64,000 nt of DNA from Streptomyces brevispora (GCF_007829885.1 NZ_VIWW01000002.1:558001-622000), one strand, 5' to 3'. Positions 34,031 to 43,585 are shown, counted from the first letter of the stretch. The notes: a model not told the origin generated them from the letters alone. Translations and numbers: made by a program.

Positions 34031-35497
34031 TTGTTCGGCACCGCCCTCAGTCAGCTCCGGTACGGCATGGCGATCCTCCGCAACCGCCGCATCCGCCCGC
34101 AGGACCTGGAACGCATAGCCCGCGACCTGATCGCGACCCTGGCCGAGTTCGGCGAGCCGGGGGCGGACTCGGCTCTGCTCCCCGGCCAGGCAGGGGCTGT
34201 CGACCCCGCCGTACGACGGACCGTCACGGAGCGCAGCCTGCGGGCCACCGCGGTGGCCGCCGCCCGGCACACCGCCCACTACCGGCGGACCTTCGACGTC
34301 CTTGGACTCGACCCGGGCACCCTCACCCCGGAGACATGGAACCGCGTACCGGTCACGCCCAAAGAAGCCCTGCGCGGTCTGCCGGCCGCCTTCGTGTCCG
34401 CCGCCTCCACTCCCGCGCTGATGGCGCTCACCACCGGGACCAGCGGCACCCCCACCGCCGTCTGGTTCTCCCGGGACGAGGTGGAGATCTCGGTTGCCAT
34501 GAGTACCGTCTCGGCCGTGCTCGGCATGGGCCTGCGGCCCCGCCACACCATGGCGTACGCGGGCTGCTCCCGGGCGACCCTGCCGCTGCTCAACGTGGAG
34601 GAGTCGGTGACCCGCATCGGCGCCTCCTTCATCCAGATCGGCACCGTGGACCCGGCCGTGGCGCTCGACCGGCTGGCCACCCCGCTCGGCCTGCGGGGCA
34701 AGGCCCCCCAGATCACGCATCTGACGGTTTCCGCGTCCTATCTCTCCGCCCTCGTCCAGGAAGCGGAGAGGAACGGCTGGCACGCGTCGGACTTCGGCCT
34801 GGAATCCATCGGCGTCGGCGGTGAGGTGCTCTCCGACCCGCTGCGGGAGCGGGCCGCGGCCGCCCTGGGCGCCCGGATCGCCACGGCGTACATGATGACC
34901 GAGAGCGTCCCCTCGGGCGGTACGCCGTGCGCCGAGGGACATCTTCACCACACCACCGAGTTCGGGCACCTGGAGATACTCGACCCCGTGACACACGAGC
35001 CGACGCCGCCGGGCTCCGTCGGCATCATCGTGCAGACGCCGTACGTCCCCTACCGGGACTGCACCCTGCTGCTGCGCTACGCGACCGGCGACCTGGTCGG
35101 GCGCCCCAAGGTCGAGCCCACCTGCGAGCTGGCCCACCTGCCCGCGACCTCGCCCGTACTCGGCCGCTGGTCGGGTCCGCGAAGCATCGCCGTACCCACC
35201 CGGTCGGTGCTGAACCTGCTGGAGTCCGAGCCGGACGTCCCGCTGCCCGCGCGCTACGCCCTGGCCGACCGCCCGGGGGGCTCCGTCCTCCATGTCCTGG
35301 TCCGCCAACTGCCCGCCGCCGCCCTCCTCGGCAGACTGGAGGAGCGGGCCACAGCGGCGGGCCTCGCGCTGGAGGGCATCGTGCTCCACGACGATCCGGC
35401 CACGCTGCCGCCGACCGGCCCGGTCCGCGCCGACCTGCGCGAGCACACCTTCGAGTCGGCCCGCCCCGCCGCCGTACGCGTCGCGAGCCCCGCGTGA
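34031..35497 (+). CDS. PaaK/CoF-synthetase-like adenylate-forming enzyme
   Basis: 488 aa from a TTG with AGGAGG only four bases upstream; a later ATG (residue 13) is possible. ANL-superfamily motifs: ALTTGTSGTP (132-141, phosphate loop) and AYMMTE (286-291, the A5-like YxxTE). The general layout (HTAHYRRTF, VPVTPKEAL) is that of phenylacetate-CoA ligase/coenzyme F390 synthetase relatives that activate a carboxylate as its adenylate. Substrate unknown; neighbours suggest it acts on the small peptide or on an acyl group attached to it. Overlaps the next gene by GTGA. Confidence 0.78.
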   Translation: MFGTALSQLRYGMAILRNRRIRPQDLERIARDLIATLAEFGEPGADSALLPGQAGAVDPAVRRTVTERSLRATAVAAARHTAHYRRTFDVLGLDPGTLTPETWNRVPVTPKEALRGLPAAFVSAASTPALMALTTGTSGTPTAVWFSRDEVEISVAMSTVSAVLGMGLRPRHTMAYAGCSRATLPLLNVEESVTRIGASFIQIGTVDPAVALDRLATPLGLRGKAPQITHLTVSASYLSALVQEAERNGWHASDFGLESIGVGGEVLSDPLRERAAAALGARIATAYMMTESVPSGGTPCAEGHLHHTTEFGHLEILDPVTHEPTPPGSVGIIVQTPYVPYRDCTLLLRYATGDLVGRPKVEPTCELAHLPATSPVLGRWSGPRSIAVPTRSVLNLLESEPDVPLPARYALADRPGGSVLHVLVRQLPAAALLGRLEERATAAGLALEGIVLHDDPATLPPTGPVRADLREHTFESARPAAVRVASPA

Positions 35498-36540
35498 GCA
35501 CCGCCGTCGCCCTCGTGGGCCTCAACGGCGCGGTCGCCGCGATCACGGCGGCGGGTGCCGTCTACTTCGCGCGCGTCCGGATGCCCCGGCCCCCGGTCGG
35601 CAAGTACGAACTGCCCGACGTCGCCGTGATGACCGCCGTCGTGGTGGCGGCTCCCCTGGCGTATCTGGCCATGCCCCGGACCCTGGTGGCCGTCGTCTTC
35701 GGCCTGACCTTCTGCGCGGCGCTCCAGTTCACCCTCGCGCCGCTGATCGGCGGCGGGCGGGCCTGGCTCGCCTCGACGGTCTCCGTGGCCGCCACCGCCG
35801 CGTGCGCGCTCGCGGACCTGCCGGTCGCCGTGACGGCCCTGACCGACGTCCTGCTCGCCGTCGCCGTGGTGGGAGTGGCCAACATGTGGGCGCAGAGCGG
35901 GATGCGCTCTGTCCACGCGACGTGGTTTGCGGGGGTGCTCTGCTGCTACGACATGGTGGCGACCGGACTCACCTCCGTCATGGACCGGTTCGCGGCCCAG
36001 GTCATGGGACTGCCGTTCGCCCCGCTGCTGGCGGTCACCCAGGGCAGACCACCGGTGGCGCTCGGACTGGGCGACCTGCTGCTCCTGGTGCTCTTCCCGC
36101 TGGTGGCGCTCAAGGCCTTCGGGCGGGCCGCGGGTCTTCTCGCGGCCGGAGTCGGAGTGGCGGTGTCGGCGAGCGTCAGCCTGCTGTTCGGCCTGGGAGT
36201 GCTGACGGGGGCGTTCCCGCTCCTCACGGCACTGGGACCACTGATCGTGCTCCAGCACGTGCTGTGGTCACGCGCCAGGTCGGGCGAGCGGACCACCGCC
36301 GAGTGGCGAGCGGGAACACCGCGCCCGGCGGCGGCAGACACCCCCACGGCCCCCGACCCGGTTCTGCTCCAGGCCCTCGAACCGACCGGTCTGGACGCGC
36401 TGCGGGCGGACCTGTCCCAGGACGACTGGCTCGCGGTCGTCGACGGCCGGGCGGTGGGCAGCGGGAAGTCGCCGGGTCAGGCACGCAAGGACGCCCGGCT
36501 GCGCGGCTGTGAATCGGTGCCTGTGGTACGCCAGAACTGA
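35494..36540 (+). CDS. Presenilin/SPP-like intramembrane aspartyl protease candidate
   Basis: 348 aa from a GTG overlapping the ligase stop. About nine hydrophobic segments cover residues 5-258. Two membrane aspartates sit in the diagnostic motifs of family A22: YD (Asp153 in LCCYDMVATG) and GLGD (Asp194 in ALGLGDLLLLVLFPL), 41 residues apart. The third PAL motif is not exact; the region FPLLTALGPLIV (241-252) is in the right place. The soluble C-terminus (290-348, DDWLAVVDGRAVGSGKS) resembles DUF5678-type domains. Prepilin peptidases also have GxGD but are followed by a K-LLAALG pattern not present here. Its likely substrate is a membrane-inserted peptide. Confidence 0.68.
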   Translation: MSTAVALVGLNGAVAAITAAGAVYFARVRMPRPPVGKYELPDVAVMTAVVVAAPLAYLAMPRTLVAVVFGLTFCAALQFTLAPLIGGGRAWLASTVSVAATAACALADLPVAVTALTDVLLAVAVVGVANMWAQSGMRSVHATWFAGVLCCYDMVATGLTSVMDRFAAQVMGLPFAPLLAVTQGRPPVALGLGDLLLLVLFPLVALKAFGRAAGLLAAGVGVAVSASVSLLFGLGVLTGAFPLLTALGPLIVLQHVLWSRARSGERTTAEWRAGTPRPAAADTPTAPDPVLLQALEPTGLDALRADLSQDDWLAVVDGRAVGSGKSPGQARKDARLRGCESVPVVRQN

Positions 36541-36617
36541 GTCGTGCTGCGGTGCGGTTCTGAGCCAAGGAGATCCGAACTTCACACACGCCCTAGCCGC
36601 CTTCCAGCAGTGAGCTC

Positions 36618-36758
36618 ATGTCCGATCTGCCGCTCGGGCGGTCCGCGAAACCCCGTGAGATCGCCGACATGCTGGCCTTTCTCGCCTCGGACCGCTCCGC
36701 CTACACCACCGGAGTCATCGTCACCATCGATGGCGGCATGTCCGCCACAGCCGCCTGA
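36618..36758 (+). pseudogene. C-terminal remnant of a short-chain dehydrogenase
   Basis: 46 codons: RSAKPREIADMLAFLASDRS then YTTGVIVTIDGGM, the canonical SDR C-terminus. The Rossmann and catalytic Tyr regions are missing. Confidence 0.75.
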
Positions 36759-36856
36759 ACCCCTGACCGAGCAGTGATCCAATCGGTTTTCGCCTCTCAA
36801 TCGAGAATTCTCATGTCAAGGTCTGATTCGTCACCGGAAGCTCCTGCGGGGCGGAG

Positions 36857-37027
36857 CACCTCCTCGACAACCGCCTCCACGCACTCACCGCCGACGTGCG
36901 GGGCATCGCCATCGCGGTGTGGGTGAACGCCCTGCCCCGGCTCCAGCGCGGCGAGCCCTGGTACGAGATCGGCGTCGACGACCCGGACCGGCGCCGTCGG
37001 CGCTACCCCGAGCCCGCCGGCCGCTGA
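36857..37027 (+). pseudogene. 3' remnant of an unrecognised gene
   Basis: HLLDNRLHALTADVRGIAI, VWVNALPRLQ and GEPWYEIGVDD followed by a basic tail and stop. The high GC third positions and the terminator right after it suggest a true gene end, but the 5' part is missing. Confidence 0.4.
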
Positions 37028-37035
37028 CGTCCGGG

Positions 37036-37071
37036 CCGGGCAAGCCCTTCCGCGCGAGGGGGCTTGCCCGG
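37036..37071 (+). terminator. Perfect 12-bp terminator hairpin
   Basis: CCGGGCAAGCCC (37036-37047) pairs exactly with GGGCTTGCCCGG (37060-37071) nine bases after the preceding stop. Confidence 0.75.
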
Positions 37072-37109
37072 GGCCCGGCGACCCGGCTACGCCGTGGCGG
37101 CGGCCACGG

Positions 37110-37400
37110 TCTCCAGCACGGCACGCTGCTGCGAGCCGACCGGGGACCGCCGACGGGCGGAAGTGGGAGCGGTAGGTGTCCAGCGCGAGCAGCAGCTGGT
37201 CGGGCGCGAAGTGCGAGGCGAACACCTCTCCGTCGTCGACCTCATGCCGTTCCGCAAGGGTGACGAGTGTCGCTCATGGTCCGGGAGGCGTTCGCGGACG
37301 AGGCGAGCGCGTTCGCGTTGCGGTGTTCGGCGATCCAGTAGCGGTGGTAGCCGGCGGCGTCGGCGGCCCGCGCCACGGCGAGGGCTCCGTCGAGCGCGTC
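37110..37400 (-). pseudogene. Internally deleted LLM flavin-dependent oxidoreductase
   Basis: On the minus strand AVARAADAAGYHRYWIAEHR (an N-terminal luciferase-like motif) is followed after a short unrelated stretch by VFASHFAPDQLLLALDTYRS, which normally lies about 150 residues later. The gene has lost its middle and end. Confidence 0.6.
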
Positions 37401-37706
37401 GAGCAGATCCGCGCCCTGCTCAAGGCGGGCCTGGGCACCGAGGTGATCCGGGAGATCGTGCCCTGCTTCCAGGGGGCGGGCAGTGAGGTGCGCCCCATCG
37501 TCGACGCCGAGCTCGTCACCAAGCTCACCCGGGAACTCGCCGACATCGAGGAGCGCATTGACACCCTGGCCCGCAACCGCGACGCCATCCGCTGCTACCT
37601 CGCCGAGGCGGCCGGCGGTGAAGGCCGTCACTCCTGCCACCCCGAGGACGAGCAGGCCCGGATGCTGTCCGCGCCCCGACGGCTCGCCGGAACCATGACG
37701 GCATGA
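37385..37706 (+). pseudogene. MerR-family regulator lacking its DNA-binding domain
   Basis: VERVEQIRALLKAGLGTEVI, IVPCFQGAG and a coiled-coil (ELVTKLTRELADIEERIDTL) are the linker and dimerisation helix of MerR-type regulators. The N-terminal helix-turn-helix is replaced by the antisense of the LLM remnant. Confidence 0.65.
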
Positions 37707-37825
37707 CGCGGCCACCGGACTCCCGGCCCATGCGGGCCGAAGCGCACGCGAACACGCCGAAGTGACCCACCTCAATCCCGCTCGGCTTGACCTTCACATC
37801 GATGTCAATTCCTAGCGTGAGTGCC

Positions 37826-38281
37826 ATGAACCAGACAGCAGCCATCGACGTCCAGGGCGACCACCAGCCGCCCTTCTCGAACCACCCCGGTCTGCGCCAG
37901 GCCTTCAGCCAGGGGCGCATGACCCTCGGCGTGATCACCCCGCTGGAGGGGTTCAGCGGCCCGGTCCCGGCCCTCGACGACCACGTCGGCCTGATCCAGC
38001 AGGCGGAGCGAGCGGGCTTCGCCTCCGTGTGGGTCCGGGACGTTCCCCTGCTCGACCCGACCTTCGGCGACACCGGCCAGGTCTTCGACACCTGGGCGTA
38101 CCTCGGCTACCTCGCCGCCACGACCGAGCGCATCAGCCTGGGCACCTCCAGCGTCGTGCTGCCGCTGCGCCACCCACTGGACACCGCCAAGGCCGCGTCC
38201 AGCATCGACCACCTCTCGGGGGGCCGCTTCCTGCTGGGCGTGGCCACCGGGGACCGTCCGGCCGAGTTCCCCGCATATGGC
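37826..38281 (+). pseudogene. LLM flavin-dependent oxidoreductase, 3' truncated
   Basis: First 152 residues of a luciferase-like monooxygenase: GRMTLGVITPLEGFSG, AERAGFASVWVRDVPL, SLGTSSVVLPLRHPL, DHLSGGRFLLGVATGD. Homology stops at about 38281, where the antisense end of a truncated ku gene begins. A dyad TTGAC-N12-GTCAA upstream (near 37789) resembles a MerR-type operator. Confidence 0.75.
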
Positions 38282-38283
38282 AG

Positions 38284-38865
38284 CTGGAGTGCCTGCTCGA
38301 TCTCCTCATCACCCACCTCAACGGCTCTGGGCGCCAGCTCCTGCGGGTTGCGGACCTCGTCGGGCCACTTCATGGAATGCAGCATGATCGCGCCCTCCCG
38401 GATCCGGAGCAGGCCAAGTCGCTCGCGGCCGTGCCAGGCGAACTTCGCGACGGCCACCTTCGAGGACCGCTCCAGGGCTTTACGCAGGAGGGTGTAGGGC
38501 TTGGCAGCGACCTGTCCGTCGGCCGCGAGGTAGTAGCTGTCGCTGATGCGGACCGGATCGATGATGCCGGCGTCAACGAACGCGACAATCTCGATCGCCT
38601 TCGCCGTCGGCAGCGGCATCTGCTCCAGTTCCTCGTCCGTCACCGTGACGGTTTCGCCCGTGGAGACCTCGTAGCCCTTGCCGATCTCGTCCTGGGAGAC
38701 GACCTGGTCGTCGAGCTCGCACACCTTCCGCGTCCGCACCCGGCCCATGTCCGCGAGATGGACCCGGTGGAAGTGGACGTCGTGGTCCTCGGCACGGACA
38801 CGATCTTCACCGGGAATCGTGACCAGCCCGAAGCTGATCGCACCGGCCCACAACGGCCTCGGCAT
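38284..38865 (-). pseudogene. ku: Ku-type DNA end-binding protein, C-terminally truncated
   Basis: Starts MPRPLWAGAISFGLVTIP with GGAGGT five bases upstream. HDVHFHRVHLADMGR, KVCELDD, MPLPTAKAIEIVAFVD and LHSMKWPDEVR are standard for bacterial Ku, the homodimer that recruits LigD in end joining. Homology ends after about 194 residues; the open frame then reads through antisense LLM sequence to 38107. Loss of the dimerisation end probably inactivates it. Confidence 0.8.
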
Positions 38866-39064
38866 CACGTACCTCCATGCCCAGCGGTTTCGAACCAAGC
38901 GGGCCGGACCGCTCGGCGGGGGTGGACCCGGAGCTGCCGTCCGCACTCTCGATCCTCGCCCCCGCTTCGACAGCCCGCACCTCCGCCCGGCTATGCCGGT
39001 CCCGGAGGCCGCCTCTGGTCACCGGGGGACCGCCGTGGGCCCTACTGCGGAAGGGTGGAGTGGG

Positions 39065-39310
39065 TCAGTGGGTGATGGGGTGGAGGAGGTCGTGGTCGCG
39101 TTCGTAGTTCGCCAGGGCCAGGCCGAGGGCGAAGAAGGTGGGTGCCCATTCGCCGACGAAGATGCCCCACCGGTCGGCCCGCGCGGTGCCGGCCGGCTCG
39201 ACCTTCATCGATCCGCACCAGGACACGACGGACAGGCCGATCGAGGCGAACGCCGCCGTGTAGGCGTGCTCGGCCTTCAGACCCTTCTCATGCAACATCT
39301 TGACGATCAT
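39065..39310 (-). CDS. Small two-helix membrane protein of unknown function
   Basis: 81 aa from the ATG at 39310 (GGAG just upstream). Two hydrophobic segments (AAFASIGLSVVSW and WAPTFFALGLALANY) flank a polar loop with DRWGIFVGE. It resembles a widespread uncharacterised Streptomyces small membrane protein. It stands alone between decayed regions. Confidence 0.55.
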   Translation of the reverse strand: MIVKMLHEKGLKAEHAYTAAFASIGLSVVSWCGSMKVEPAGTARADRWGIFVGEWAPTFFALGLALANYERDHDLLHPITH

Positions 39311-40061
39311 GACGCTCCAAGGAGACGTAGGGATTGGTCTCCCCCCACCGTCGCCTCCGGACACCGGCCCCGCATCTCGGCCGGGTGCGCAGTTGATCGC
39401 GTCCACAACCTCGACGTCCCATCGCCCAAACGTCCGTAGCCCTTCCGCCCACCACGGGACCGCTCCGCAACATAGGTGGGGAAACTCTGCCCGGCGGGGC
39501 GTGCCGGGCCGGACTGAATCCGTCGGTGTCCCAGTGTGCTGCTGCAGCCCCCGACCGATCGGTTGTCCAGTCCCTCCCGCCCGATATCCCGTCAACGCCT
39601 TGTCGGGGGGTGCTCAGCTCGACCTTCGACATTTGCGGCATGACCAGGGCCTTTCACCAGGAGCATCCCGATGCTGTAAGGACGCCAACACGGCCCGGTC
39701 ATCGCCATTACGACGCGTTGCTACGTCCCGTCGACGTTGGGGGCTCCACACCCAGACCCCCGCCAGGAGCGTCACGGTCAGTAGTGATTTTCCGGAGCCA
39801 GATTGATCAACTGGCGACAGTTGAATATGCGAGCCCACCAGTCAAGCGCCGCGTGACCAGCGGTCTGGCTTCGGCCGGTCACGGACCCGCGGCGATCACG
39901 CGCTGGACCGGGCCGCTGCGCATCACCCAGTCCGGCTTCGGCGGGCAGAGTGATAAAGACGCGAGAACTGCTGAGTCCAGTCGGGCAGTTGACGGGTTGA
40001 GATGGATGCCTGGACATAACTCGCAGGTGCGCGGCAACGGCAAGGACCTATTCTGCCCGCC
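39311..40061. other. Spacer with no supported gene
   Basis: About 750 bp with only short conflicting frames. No domain, RNA gene or strong hairpin was recognised; probably degraded sequence plus the promoter of the DUF2785 gene. Confidence 0.5.
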
Positions 40062-40853
40062 ATGACCGACTGGAAGAGCGTCGAGGCCGCCGACTGTGCC
40101 GTGCCCGCTGACCGGCCCATGGATGACCTCGTCCGCGAGCTGTCCCGTGCCCTGGCAGATCCCGATCCACTGGTCCGGGACGGCGCGCCCTACGCCGTCC
40201 TCGCGACCTGGATCGCCCGCGGGGCGATCGGGACGTCCCGGCGGCTGGAGCTGGGGAACGAGATGGCCACCCGGTTCACCGACCCCCGGGTCGAGGCCCG
40301 CACCTTCGCGCCCCTCGTGCTCGACATGCTGGTGGCCGCGGGGGACTTCAAGGCCAGCTGGGTGGACGCGTTCGAGCACTGGTACCCGGCGGAGCAGGAT
40401 CTGCGCGGCCACGACGAGACGCTCGGCTGGCTTCACGCGGTGGCGCACGGCGCGGACCTGCTTGCCACCTTCGGTCGCCACCCCGAGGTGGCGCCGGTGC
40501 GGATGCTGGACCTTGCCGCCGCTCGGCTGACGGCGCCCACCGACCACGTCTACGACCAGATGGAGGACGACCGCCTGGCCCGGGCGATCGCCCGGGTCCT
40601 CACCCGCACCGACCTGAGCGAACGCGACGCCGTCGGCTGGCTGGATCCGATCGCCGACGGCTTCGGAGCCGACCGCATCAGCACCCCCGTGCCCGCTCAC
40701 ATCAGCAACTGCCTGCGCACCCTGCGCCTGCTCTACATCCTCGCCGACCGGGGCGTGCGCCCCACCAGCGAACTGCCCGCGGAACCCCTCCACCACCGCG
40801 ACGCGGTCAAGTCCGGCATCGCCACCGTCCTCGACCGGATCGTCAGACGCTGA
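40062..40853 (+). CDS. DUF2785 domain protein
   Basis: 263 aa, helical and Asp/Arg-rich. DPLVRDGAPYAVLATWIARG, WVDAFEHWYPAEQDLRGHDE, LGWLHAVAHGADLLATFGRH and ALGDRIL-type C-terminus fit DUF2785, an uncharacterised HEAT-like family. Cytoplasmic, no signal peptide. Single-gene unit. Confidence 0.8.
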   Translation: MTDWKSVEAADCAVPADRPMDDLVRELSRALADPDPLVRDGAPYAVLATWIARGAIGTSRRLELGNEMATRFTDPRVEARTFAPLVLDMLVAAGDFKASWVDAFEHWYPAEQDLRGHDETLGWLHAVAHGADLLATFGRHPEVAPVRMLDLAAARLTAPTDHVYDQMEDDRLARAIARVLTRTDLSERDAVGWLDPIADGFGADRISTPVPAHISNCLRTLRLLYILADRGVRPTSELPAEPLHHRDAVKSGIATVLDRIVRR

Positions 40854-40959
40854 CCGACGGCACCCGGTTCGACCGGGCAGACCGGTGGGCATGCCCTCCA
40901 GGGACGACGGGGATGGAGCTGATCGCGGACACCGGCCTCGTCCTCCTCTCCGCTCAACC

Positions 40960-41340
40960 CTCGCCCGCATCGTCCAGTTGACGCTCGACGACGTGTTCAG
41001 CGACGGAGAAGCAACGCTTCTACGGCTCGGGGAACCCGCCTCACCCGCCCCCGCACCAGTCGTCCCTGCTGCTGGAGTACATCGCAAGTCGCGACAACAT
41101 GGACGCCGCCACCAATCAGGCACCCCGCTGGATCTTCCCCAGCCGGCCCGCCCCGACCACCTCCCCGCGCTCATGGGCGGGATCGGCGTCCCGGTCGCAG
41201 CCGCCCGCGGTGCCGCCATCCGACAGCAGCTCCTCGAACTGCCCGCCCCGTCGGCGCGGACGCTCTCGGCTACCACGACAGGGGCACCAGCCGCCTTCTC
41301 AAGGAGACCGGCGGGACACGGAGCCGTATGCCGCTGGCGA
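40960..41340 (+). pseudogene. Degenerate site-specific recombinase remnant
   Basis: Pieces of one protein occur in changing frames: RIVQLTLDDVFSDGEATLLR, then YIASRDNMDAATN, PRWIFPSRPA, then AALRQLLLE-like residues and finally LGYHDRGTSRLLKETGGT. This order is seen in Streptomyces tyrosine-recombinase-like proteins. Several frameshifts. Confidence 0.45.
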
Positions 41341-41431
41341 TCACACAAGGTCACCAGTCGGTTGGACTCCTCGGAGAACTGGCGACAGTAACTCTCAACA
41401 ACCCGAGTTACACCGCTCGTTTGACAGACCC

Positions 41432-43297
41432 TCACATGATGAGTACGGCCGTGACGGCGAAACCAACGAGGAGGAGCAGGACGGGCCCCAGCGGCAGGCC
41501 GCGGTCGCGCCGGGGGCTCGCTTCAGTAGGCCGCAGTTCCGGGTGGGCGTGCAGAGCTGAGACCTCCTCGGTCATGTGGACATATGACGGGCGCAGTCGC
41601 AGTCGTCGTTCGAGGCGCGGCTCTCCAAGCCCGGCCAGGTGCCAGGTGCTGCCGTCCGTCCGGTGTATCTCGATGCTGCCCTGGTCGGTGTACTCGGCCC
41701 TCCGCAGCCGTTCCCACGGGATGTGCCGTACGGTCCAGGCTCCGGTCAGCCACAGACCGGTGCTGTCCGCGGTGGCGCGCCAGTTGAAGAGGAGGGCCGC
41801 GAAGTGGATCCATACCGGCAGCGTGAGCAGGGGCAGGAGCAGGTGCCAGTCGAAGCCGTCCGTGGCGAGCAGATGCACGGTGAAGAAGGCCCCGGTCATC
41901 ACGGCCGCGGTGAAGGCCACCCCGGCGGTGCGGGCCGCAGGGCCCGGTCCCCAGCGCATCGGGCGGCCGGCGGGTGTCAGGGTGGCGGCGATGCGGTCGA
42001 TTCGATCCCGCCGTTGCGGGTCTGAGGTATCGGGGTCGGTGTCCGAGGGGGACTTCAGGAGGGGTTTCTTGCCGGTTCGGGGGAGTCGGACCGGGCTGGC
42101 GGTGCGTATCACGACCGGGTCCCCTGCCCGGTCCGTCGTGACGAGGACCAGTTCGCCGCCTTCGTAGGGGGCACCGAGTATGACGGCTTCGTGCAACCGC
42201 GTGTCGACGCGCGATCCCTCCTCGTCCCCGTCCCCGTCCTCGTTCTCGGCTTCGATGCGACCCATCAGCTTGTCGTCATCAGGGAGCGTCGCCGTCCACA
42301 GGCAGCTGAAGAGCGGGGTCCGGCCGGTTGTGTCGTCTGCCGCGTAGACCCAGGTGCGTCCTTCGTAGTCCATGCGGTCCAGGACGCGCAGGGTCGGTAC
42401 CGGTGCGCGGCGCAGCGCCGCGGCACGGCGGCGGGCGAGGACGCCCACTGTGAGGAAGGAGAGTCCAGGCAGCGCGGCCGCCAGGGCCAGCAGCTGCCAG
42501 CCGAAGGCGTCGTACGGTTCCGCCGCCAGGCGCCGCCACGAGCCGTCCTCCAGTACGGTCACCGTGCTGCCGACGCGGTACTCCTCGGGGTAGGACGCGT
42601 CGATAGTGAGGCGCCGTTGGTCGGCGGTGCGGACGCGCACCGTCTCCTCGCCGCGGTGGGTCACGGTCGCCGTGATGTGCATGGCCCAGTCCGCGTGCCG
42701 TTCGTCTGCGCGGATGCCGTTCAGACCCAGGAGGACCGCACCGGCGGCAACAGCGCACAGGACCAGCCCGGCGGCGAGCGGGAACGTGCCTCGTACGAGT
42801 GGGCCGGCGGGCTGCGGCACCCGGTGCCGCACTCCGGCGGCGCGTTCCACGAGCCGCCGCTGCCTGGACCGGGCCGCCAGCCGCTCGATGGCCGCAGCCC
42901 AGCTGAAGCCCAGTGCCCCGAGCACGGCGAAGTTCGCGACCTGGGACATCCGGTCGGCGCCCGGAACCTCTCCCCACTCCACCATGGCCGCCACCGCGGG
43001 CACCGTGACCAGCGTGAGTTCCGGAAGCCGAGCGAACCAGTACAACAGACCGGCGGCCAGACCCACTTGCGCCATGCTGCCCCAGTCCGGTCCGCAGGGG
43101 GCGGCATCGCTGCACGATGGCACCGGTTCCACTGCCCCCGCCCAGATGACGGTGATCACCAGCGCCAGCATGGACCACACGGGCCTGGCCCACGATGCGG
43201 GGCGGGCGCTGGCCCATAGGGCGGCATCAGTGGAAGACCAGACGGGCGTTCCATCCGGAACGGAACCGGACGGTATCGGTACGGGGTATTCGGACAC
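41432..43297 (-). CDS. Multi-pass membrane protein with PH-like domain
   Basis: 621 aa from the GTG at 43297; no clear ribosome site, so possibly leaderless. Two helices near residues 40-80, others near 95-130, 180-200, 285-310, 470-520 and at the C-terminus. The stretch WERLRRAEYTDQGSIEIHR to GSTWHLAGLGEPRLERRL looks like a bacterial PH domain. Function unknown. No partner genes. Confidence 0.65.
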   Translation of the reverse strand: MSEYPVPIPSGSVPDGTPVWSSTDAALWASARPASWARPVWSMLALVITVIWAGAVEPVPSCSDAAPCGPDWGSMAQVGLAAGLLYWFARLPELTLVTVPAVAAMVEWGEVPGADRMSQVANFAVLGALGFSWAAAIERLAARSRQRRLVERAAGVRHRVPQPAGPLVRGTFPLAAGLVLCAVAAGAVLLGLNGIRADERHADWAMHITATVTHRGEETVRVRTADQRRLTIDASYPEEYRVGSTVTVLEDGSWRRLAAEPYDAFGWQLLALAAALPGLSFLTVGVLARRRAAALRRAPVPTLRVLDRMDYEGRTWVYAADDTTGRTPLFSCLWTATLPDDDKLMGRIEAENEDGDGDEEGSRVDTRLHEAVILGAPYEGGELVLVTTDRAGDPVVIRTASPVRLPRTGKKPLLKSPSDTDPDTSDPQRRDRIDRIAATLTPAGRPMRWGPGPAARTAGVAFTAAVMTGAFFTVHLLATDGFDWHLLLPLLTLPVWIHFAALLFNWRATADSTGLWLTGAWTVRHIPWERLRRAEYTDQGSIEIHRTDGSTWHLAGLGEPRLERRLRLRPSYVHMTEEVSALHAHPELRPTEASPRRDRGLPLGPVLLLLVGFAVTAVLIM

Positions 43298-43531
43298 GCG
43301 AGGATTATGCGGCAAGAGACTGCCCCCACCGGACCGGCTCCGCACCCTACCGCCGTCCGGTGACGCAGTGGTAAGCACCGGCTCAGGAAGAACCACCACT
43401 CCACAACAGAGAGTCAACGTCACCCTCTATAAGCCTTCGTGTCCCGTCGCATTCCAGTTGGCAGCCAGCAGGTCTCCAACCTGTCGGGCTGCCAGGTGGT
43501 TTGGGAACGGAGTCGCAAGTCATTCTCAAAC

Positions 43532-43536
43532 GAGTT
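43532..43536. repeat. Left 5-bp target duplication GAGTT
   Basis: GAGTT immediately outside the left inverted repeat; the same GAGTT lies at 52218-52222 outside the right one. Tn3-family transposition makes 5-bp duplications. Confidence 0.88.
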
Positions 43537-43585
43537 GGGGTGTGACCCAGATACGCGTCAAAGGGGCAATGAGTTGATCTTGAAG
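43537..43585 (+). repeat. Left terminal inverted repeat (49 bp)
   Basis: Starts GGGGTGTGACCCAGATACGC and ends at TCTTGAAG. It matches the complement of 52169-52217 at 46 of 49 positions. Confidence 0.92.

Noticed and set aside
35494..36540. Prepilin peptidase (A24) interpretation of the GxGD protein
   Set aside because: The residues after GLGD are not the usual K-LLAALG pattern, no pilus genes are nearby, and a YD motif is present as in A22 enzymes. Not fully excluded.
43430..43536. Reading frame CPVAFQLAASRSPTCRAARW beside the transposon, similar in style to CPVALKPADSHSVSPD near 53300
   Set aside because: Looks like a recurring Streptomyces intergenic sequence; too short and divergent to define a repeat or gene here.
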